A stretch of 25,809 bases of DNA. Source: a virus. Below the pieces are notes generated by a model, which had not been told where the DNA came from, searched no databases, and was given only the letters and a program-made list of their open reading frames with translations. The translations under genes were made by a program, and so were the position numbers. Shown here piece by piece: positions 21,315-25,809 of the stretch (position 1 is its first letter; each line of letters starts with the position of its first letter). The stretch lies in the IMG/VR virus record IMGVR_UViG_3300047510_001209, positions 1 to 25,809 of that record; one strand, given 5' to 3'.

Positions 21315-21343
21315 ACATACTTTTATTGAAAAGGTGGTTTTTA
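21315..21343 (+). promoter_or_regulatory. Phage-type bipartite promoter motif before the tail operon
   Basis: ACATACTTTT (7 of 10 matches to the left half), 9 bases, GTGGTTTTTA, then TATAAACATAATAC and an ATG 18 bases after the motif. The spacing is conserved even though the bases have drifted. No strong terminator is visible just upstream. Confidence 0.5.
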
Positions 21344-21360
21344 TATAAACATAATACATA

Positions 21361-22527
21361 ATGGCCTTATCATTATTACAGAATCCTGCAAGTTGTTCAT
21401 TTGCACAATCACCAATTATATTTTCTATTGATGAAAGCAATACTGCTACATTAACATCATCTTCATTTCAATATGTAGGTGATTTATATTATTGGCAAGG
21501 TGCACCAAATGCATCTTCTTCGGTAGCAGATTATACAATTTCTAAATTTCCAAATACTTCTGGTGTAGGTTTGTTTGATTTAAATAGAATAATCAATTCA
21601 ACACTTACAGATTACGCACAAGCGAATACTTCAAATGTAATTTACTTTGCAGTAGATTTCTATTGGCAATATTATAGTGGAACGGCATATGTAACTGGCT
21701 CACATATAAAATCAGAAACATATAAAGCAGTAGATGGATATGGAATATTTCCTGAAACGATTGGTCAGCAAATGCAGACTACAACTCCATACTGGCCATT
21801 GTTAACAGATGGGCCGGCAACACAATCTGCATTTTTAGATAATAGAGGATATAGTGGAGTTTATGGTGGTGATTTAGGTACACCTACACCAACAAAAATA
21901 GTTTATACAGGTAATACAGGTACCGCAGATTATACACTAACAGCAAATGTAAGTTCTTCTGGACAAATACAACAATATCCAATAGGCCCATCTCAAAGTG
22001 GTTTCCCTCTTTCAACAACTGGTCTAACTTATTTTACAGTTCAAGCATTCAATGGTGCAGCTGCATTAGGAACACCAATAAGATATAATATCGATTGTGA
22101 ACAAAAATATCCAAATGTAAGAATCAAATGGAAAAATCGTTTTGGACAATTTGATTGGTTAAACTTTTATATGGTTAGCAAACAATCGTTTACAACTGAA
22201 AGAAAAACTTATCAACCACAATTAGGTACATGGGAAAGTTCTACTCTATCATATCAAACTTATGATACTGCAAATTCTGCATACATCGTAGATTCTAAAC
22301 AAGGTTTATCAGTTAATACATTTTGGTTGCCTGAAAGTTATAATGAAATCTTAAAGCAATTATTAGTAAGTGATGAAATCTATTGGATTTACAATGAAGC
22401 AACAGGTGCATTAAGACCTATGACAATTGTATCTCAAAACATTTTATTTAAGACAGGTGTCGTAGATAAATTAATTCAATATCAATTTGAGTTCCAATAT
22501 GGTCAACCTTATAAATTAATTATGTAA
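21361..22527 (+). CDS. Tail structural protein (388 aa)
   Basis: S/T/Y/Q-rich, beta-dominated protein. N-terminal SLLQNPASCSFAQSPIIFSI, middle NVIYFAVDFYWQYYSGTAYV, and a conserved-looking stretch NVRIKWKNRFGQFDWLNFYM preceded by CEQKYP. The pattern (K/W)NRFG-x-(F/W)D is, from memory, typical of tail-tip or distal-tail proteins in Bacteroidota phages. The C-terminal part (QLLVSDEIYWIYNEATGALR, YQFEFQYGQPYKLIM) is compatible with a beta-sandwich end. It is first in an operon with the larger tail protein, whose ATG overlaps its stop by one base (TAATG). Function beyond virion assembly is not clear. Confidence 0.7.
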   Translation: MALSLLQNPASCSFAQSPIIFSIDESNTATLTSSSFQYVGDLYYWQGAPNASSSVADYTISKFPNTSGVGLFDLNRIINSTLTDYAQANTSNVIYFAVDFYWQYYSGTAYVTGSHIKSETYKAVDGYGIFPETIGQQMQTTTPYWPLLTDGPATQSAFLDNRGYSGVYGGDLGTPTPTKIVYTGNTGTADYTLTANVSSSGQIQQYPIGPSQSGFPLSTTGLTYFTVQAFNGAAALGTPIRYNIDCEQKYPNVRIKWKNRFGQFDWLNFYMVSKQSFTTERKTYQPQLGTWESSTLSYQTYDTANSAYIVDSKQGLSVNTFWLPESYNEILKQLLVSDEIYWIYNEATGALRPMTIVSQNILFKTGVVDKLIQYQFEFQYGQPYKLIM

Positions 22528-24536
22528 TGGGTATTATATCAACACAAGCGTTTACATTCAGGTTAATAGCAAACGGAACGCAATTAGACATATTTGATGA
22601 CGAAGATATAAAAATATCTAATAATGTAACAGGTCTCTTTGATATAGGAGTTTTACCTGCAACATTCACTCGTCAGATAAGTATACCTGGAACGAAAGTA
22701 AATAACGCATTTTTCGAACATGTTTACGATATTAGTATTGATAACCCTTTTCTATTTGCGACCAATATAAAGGTTCCTGCATACATTGATTTCGATTCTG
22801 TATACCTTATTGAAGGTTATATACAATTGAATAAAGTAAATGTCAAAGCAAATAAGTTTATTGAAAGTTATGAGATTACTTTATATGGTACTCTATCTTC
22901 GTTTGCAAGAGATACAAATAGATTATACTTAACGGATTTAAGTTCACTAGCACAATACAATCATACTTCATCTTACGAAAATATTTCAGCAAGTTGGGGT
23001 GGTAATTTATTTAGTGGAGATATAGTTTATCCACTTGCAGATTATGGTAGTGCATACGCATTCACACCAGGTGGCCTTGAATTATTTGGTATGGATGACC
23101 AAGATGGTGCATTGTCAGTTCAAAACTTTAAACCTGCAATCAGAATTAAACCTGTATTAGATGCAATCTTTGAAGAAGCAGGATATACATACTCATCATC
23201 TTTTATGGCTAAACCATTTATTGATGATATCTATATGGTTTGTAATAATGCATTAAAATATCCTGAATATAGTGGTGTTGATTTGGAAACATATGGTAAA
23301 ATAAAAGTAGGTGCAATTAGTGGCAGTGGTATGACCGATATAACCCTTGCATCAGGTAGTTGGGTAACTTTACCATGGTATAATGACTTATCCGACCCAT
23401 CGTATTTTTATAATAATGGTGCATATAGAGTAGACAAACAAACTAACTTATCAGGTATACTAAATATAAATGTAAATGTAAGTTGCTCGGTAAATAATAT
23501 GCCAGGTACACTTTCAGCAAATGGAACATGGCAGTTAAGAATGTTGGAGACAGGTAGTTCTACACCTTATTCAACTCGTGCACTTCAATCGTATATATTT
23601 TTCTTTGACCAACTACAACAAAGTAGAACTGGTGGTATCAATACAACATATCAATTAGCAACAGAGTTTGTAATGAATGATATACCAACAGGTAGTTATT
23701 ATTTTCAATTAAGACAATCTCCTAATGACCCACCACCCACTGCACAACCTTTGGTTAAATTAGACCCAGTTGGAACAACTAAATCTTTTTTACAAATTAA
23801 AGAAGTTAAGCAAGCAGCTGATGGTAGAGTTTTAGACATACCTTCTAATATGCCGTATGGTACAACAGGTATCAAACAAATTGACTTTATATTAGGATTA
23901 CAAAAGAAATTCAATTTAGTAATTTATCCTAATAATACAAAATCAAGTGAATTTATAATTGAAACATTTAATGAATGGTATAAAAGAGGACAAGTAAAAG
24001 ATTTTAATCAATACATTAATTTAGATGACAATATAGAAGTAATACCTGCAAACAACCTTGCAGTTAATAAATTAAACTTTGGTGATACATTAGACCAAGA
24101 TTATATTTCACAACAATTCAGTAAGGAAGCAAATAGAGAATATGGTAAAACATATTATATAGATACAACCAATTTTTATTCACAAGGTGAGTTTAATGTT
24201 AAGACTACATTTGCATCCGACCCATTAATTAGAATAGCAGGTACTGGTTTATCAGGTAGTGTTAGTGGTATTAATCCACCAGAAGTTACATTCTTTGCAG
24301 GTAGTTGTAAATTCTCAGCACAATCAAATCCAATTTATGTATGTAGTTCACCTATTACAATTGATGTATACACAATCGATGGTACACTAACACAGGGTAA
24401 TATAATGTTCTATGATAGGTACGCTCAATCACGTATAACTGGATTTAAAAACTTCCTTCCTGGACCTGGCGTAAACATAACAGGTGTAGATAGTATTACG
24501 GGAGAAATAGAAACTGCTACATTCTTTAGCTGCTAA
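22527..24536 (+). CDS. Large tail/baseplate protein (669 aa)
   Basis: N-terminal FRLIANGTQLDIFDDEDIKI, then FDIGVLPATFTRQISIPGTK and NNAFFEHVYDISIDNPFLFA form a beta domain that I know as the start of the large tail-tip proteins in Bacteroidota phages (pattern L-D-(L/I)-F-x-(D/E)-E-x-I and a FT-x-x-(I/F)-x-(I/V)-P segment). Further features are YIQLNKVNVKANKFIESYEI, AIRIKPVLDAIFEEAGYTYS (a typical mid-protein helix), IKQIDFILGLQKKFNLVIYP and FNEWYKRGQVKDFNQYINLD. It is probably part of the baseplate hub or tail tip. The end has a Cys-containing beta module (FFAGSCKFSAQSNPIYVCSS). It overlaps the previous gene by one base. Confidence 0.75.
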   Translation: MGIISTQAFTFRLIANGTQLDIFDDEDIKISNNVTGLFDIGVLPATFTRQISIPGTKVNNAFFEHVYDISIDNPFLFATNIKVPAYIDFDSVYLIEGYIQLNKVNVKANKFIESYEITLYGTLSSFARDTNRLYLTDLSSLAQYNHTSSYENISASWGGNLFSGDIVYPLADYGSAYAFTPGGLELFGMDDQDGALSVQNFKPAIRIKPVLDAIFEEAGYTYSSSFMAKPFIDDIYMVCNNALKYPEYSGVDLETYGKIKVGAISGSGMTDITLASGSWVTLPWYNDLSDPSYFYNNGAYRVDKQTNLSGILNINVNVSCSVNNMPGTLSANGTWQLRMLETGSSTPYSTRALQSYIFFFDQLQQSRTGGINTTYQLATEFVMNDIPTGSYYFQLRQSPNDPPPTAQPLVKLDPVGTTKSFLQIKEVKQAADGRVLDIPSNMPYGTTGIKQIDFILGLQKKFNLVIYPNNTKSSEFIIETFNEWYKRGQVKDFNQYINLDDNIEVIPANNLAVNKLNFGDTLDQDYISQQFSKEANREYGKTYYIDTTNFYSQGEFNVKTTFASDPLIRIAGTGLSGSVSGINPPEVTFFAGSCKFSAQSNPIYVCSSPITIDVYTIDGTLTQGNIMFYDRYAQSRITGFKNFLPGPGVNITGVDSITGEIETATFFSC

Positions 24537-24547
24537 AATAAAATATT

Positions 24548-25809
24548 ATGAGTCAAATTATTCCTATATACATACCAACATTTATTAGTGACGCTGCCTA
24601 TTCACCATCAAGAGTTTTACCACATATTTACTTTTATAATGGAATGATAAATTGTGAGGAATGGTGGTTTGAAGGTGGTACTTTGACAACCGCTGGTGTA
24701 GGATATGCACAAACTGCATTTCCTTATTTTGACAATTATAATGTAGTAACTGGTAGTTTTCCTACAACAGATTCACTTTCATTACTTTTTAATAATGAAG
24801 GTGCATCATATGGAGAAGTACCAACAGGTAGTCTTTATACAACTTATTGGGAAAATTATATATCTTTACTTTATAATCCTAAAACAAGATTACTTAATTG
24901 TTCAGCAATTATTCCATTGAAAGATTATTTCACTATGGAACTGAATGATATTGTAAATTTCCGCGGGAATTATTATCACCTTCGTGCAATCAACGACTAT
25001 TCTTTAAAAGATGGTTCATGTACTTTACAATTATTAGGGCCTATTATTGCAGATACATTTAGTAGTGTATTTCCAGAGCCTGAACCAGTACCAACAGCTA
25101 GTGGTGATTTTGCAACTGCCTCAATTAATTTGAATGAATTAAATTCAGGTAGTATATTCATAGATGGCAATATAATTGTATCTGGTAGTCCTTATTATTT
25201 TAGTGGTAACTTTACACAATATGTAACAGGTGGAGTAGTTGCTGATGTAGTAATGGAAGGTAAAGATGGTGGTTCAACTGTATGGGGTGGATATACAACG
25301 GCATCTGCAACATTAGCAATTTTAGATAATGGAACACCGGTAACAAGTTCGACACAATATATTTATTCTGGTAGTGGTGATACGGTAATAACATTCCCGA
25401 CAACATTCCCAACAGGTCACATAATTACTATATCAGGTAGTACGGCAGTAGTGGGTGACCCTACTCCACCACCAACTGCAAGTTTAACATTTACAGTAGA
25501 CAATCCAGGAACATTCCCTTATCCTATAACCGCAGGTATGGGTAGTGCAAGTGGAACTTTAATCAATAATACAGGTAATACTATATATGTTTATACTTGG
25601 TTTAATAGTGGTGGAAATACATCAGGAAATACTGCAAGTGATACTGGACAATTTTCAGGTGGTAACCCATTAGATATACCATTTACAACTGTTTCAGGCA
25701 GTGGACAAACGGTTTATTCTACCGATTATGAAACTATTATAAGTGATAACACTACAAAGTTTTGGACTTTAAGTAAAAATGATAACTTAACTAGTGGTGC
25801 AACTTTAAG
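24548..25809 (+). CDS. Tail protein with adhesin-like C-terminal repeats, cut by window end
   Basis: ATG 24548 opens a frame that runs to the window edge (420 codons). It begins MSQIIPIYIPTFISDAAYSP, then WWFEGGTLTTAGVGYAQTAF, and residues about 108-175 contain LYNPKTRLLNCSAIIPLKDY, FTMELNDIVNFRGNYYHLRA and SCTLQLLGPIIADT. From memory this last set is the C-terminal domain of larger single tail proteins in related phages, so the baseplate protein may be split here between this gene and 22527-24536. After about residue 180 the sequence is G/S/T-rich with beta and Ig-like patterns (SGSPYYFSGNFTQYVTGGVV, TLAILDNGTPVTSSTQYIYS), suggesting a surface-binding extension. The end is not seen. Confidence 0.75.
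   Translation, partial: MSQIIPIYIPTFISDAAYSPSRVLPHIYFYNGMINCEEWWFEGGTLTTAGVGYAQTAFPYFDNYNVVTGSFPTTDSLSLLFNNEGASYGEVPTGSLYTTYWENYISLLYNPKTRLLNCSAIIPLKDYFTMELNDIVNFRGNYYHLRAINDYSLKDGSCTLQLLGPIIADTFSSVFPEPEPVPTASGDFATASINLNELNSGSIFIDGNIIVSGSPYYFSGNFTQYVTGGVVADVVMEGKDGGSTVWGGYTTASATLAILDNGTPVTSSTQYIYSGSGDTVITFPTTFPTGHIITISGSTAVVGDPTPPPTASLTFTVDNPGTFPYPITAGMGSASGTLINNTGNTIYVYTWFNSGGNTSGNTASDTGQFSGGNPLDIPFTTVSGSGQTVYSTDYETIISDNTTKFWTLSKNDNLTSGATL

Overview
The window looks like a piece of a tailed-phage genome (Caudoviricetes, siphovirus-like), free or as a prophage, from a host in the Bacteroidota, probably Flavobacteriia or a relative. The grounds are low GC, A-rich leaders without Shine-Dalgarno sequences before most starts, a few TAnnTTTG (Bacteroidota -7) boxes, and structural proteins that resemble, from memory, those of Bacteroidota phages. 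No tRNA, rRNA, CRISPR array, integrase, lysis gene or tape-measure gene was seen. Both ends are cut inside genes.

Layout. 1-648 holds two leftward genes of unknown function. 649-1143 is a divergent, AT-rich control region with two pairs of 27-bp palindromic repeats. 1144-4609 holds small early/middle genes: a DUF6291-like protein, a possible small structured RNA ending in a terminator, a GIY-YIG endonuclease, a run of tightly packed small unknowns, a sigma-like factor, a zinc-ribbon protein and a 47-aa membrane protein. 4677-7057 is the packaging block: TerS, TerL, a small coiled-coil protein and a tail-assembly-chaperone-like gene that appears to be expressed through a -1 frameshift. 7100-12491 holds a small Cys protein, a 1579-aa fibre and a small fibre-associated protein. 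12558-14895 is scaffold, major capsid protein and a probable major tail protein. 15005-18060 holds a structural protein, portal, head-tail connector and tail-completion protein. 18079-20917 holds two more receptor-facing proteins. 20927 to the end holds a gp10-like neck protein and three tail or baseplate proteins, the last cut off.

Control. A bipartite motif (about AACTATTTTT, 9 bases, then GGTGTTTTTA) occurs about 16-20 bases before four operon-leading genes (7100, 12558, 15005, 21361), before the putative small RNA, and in weaker form before TerS. It is a good candidate for a phage-specific promoter, possibly read by the sigma-like protein at 3270-3818. Terminators at 1711, 14281 and 14926 separate units.

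The most interesting points are: a T9 run at 6783 that joins two frames of the chaperone-like gene; a T10 run at 17696 at a domain junction of the tail-completion gene, where either slip gives immediate termination; a two-hairpin RNA whose terminator loop is complementary over 11 bases to the start-codon region of the next gene; and the repeated promoter motif with fixed spacing.
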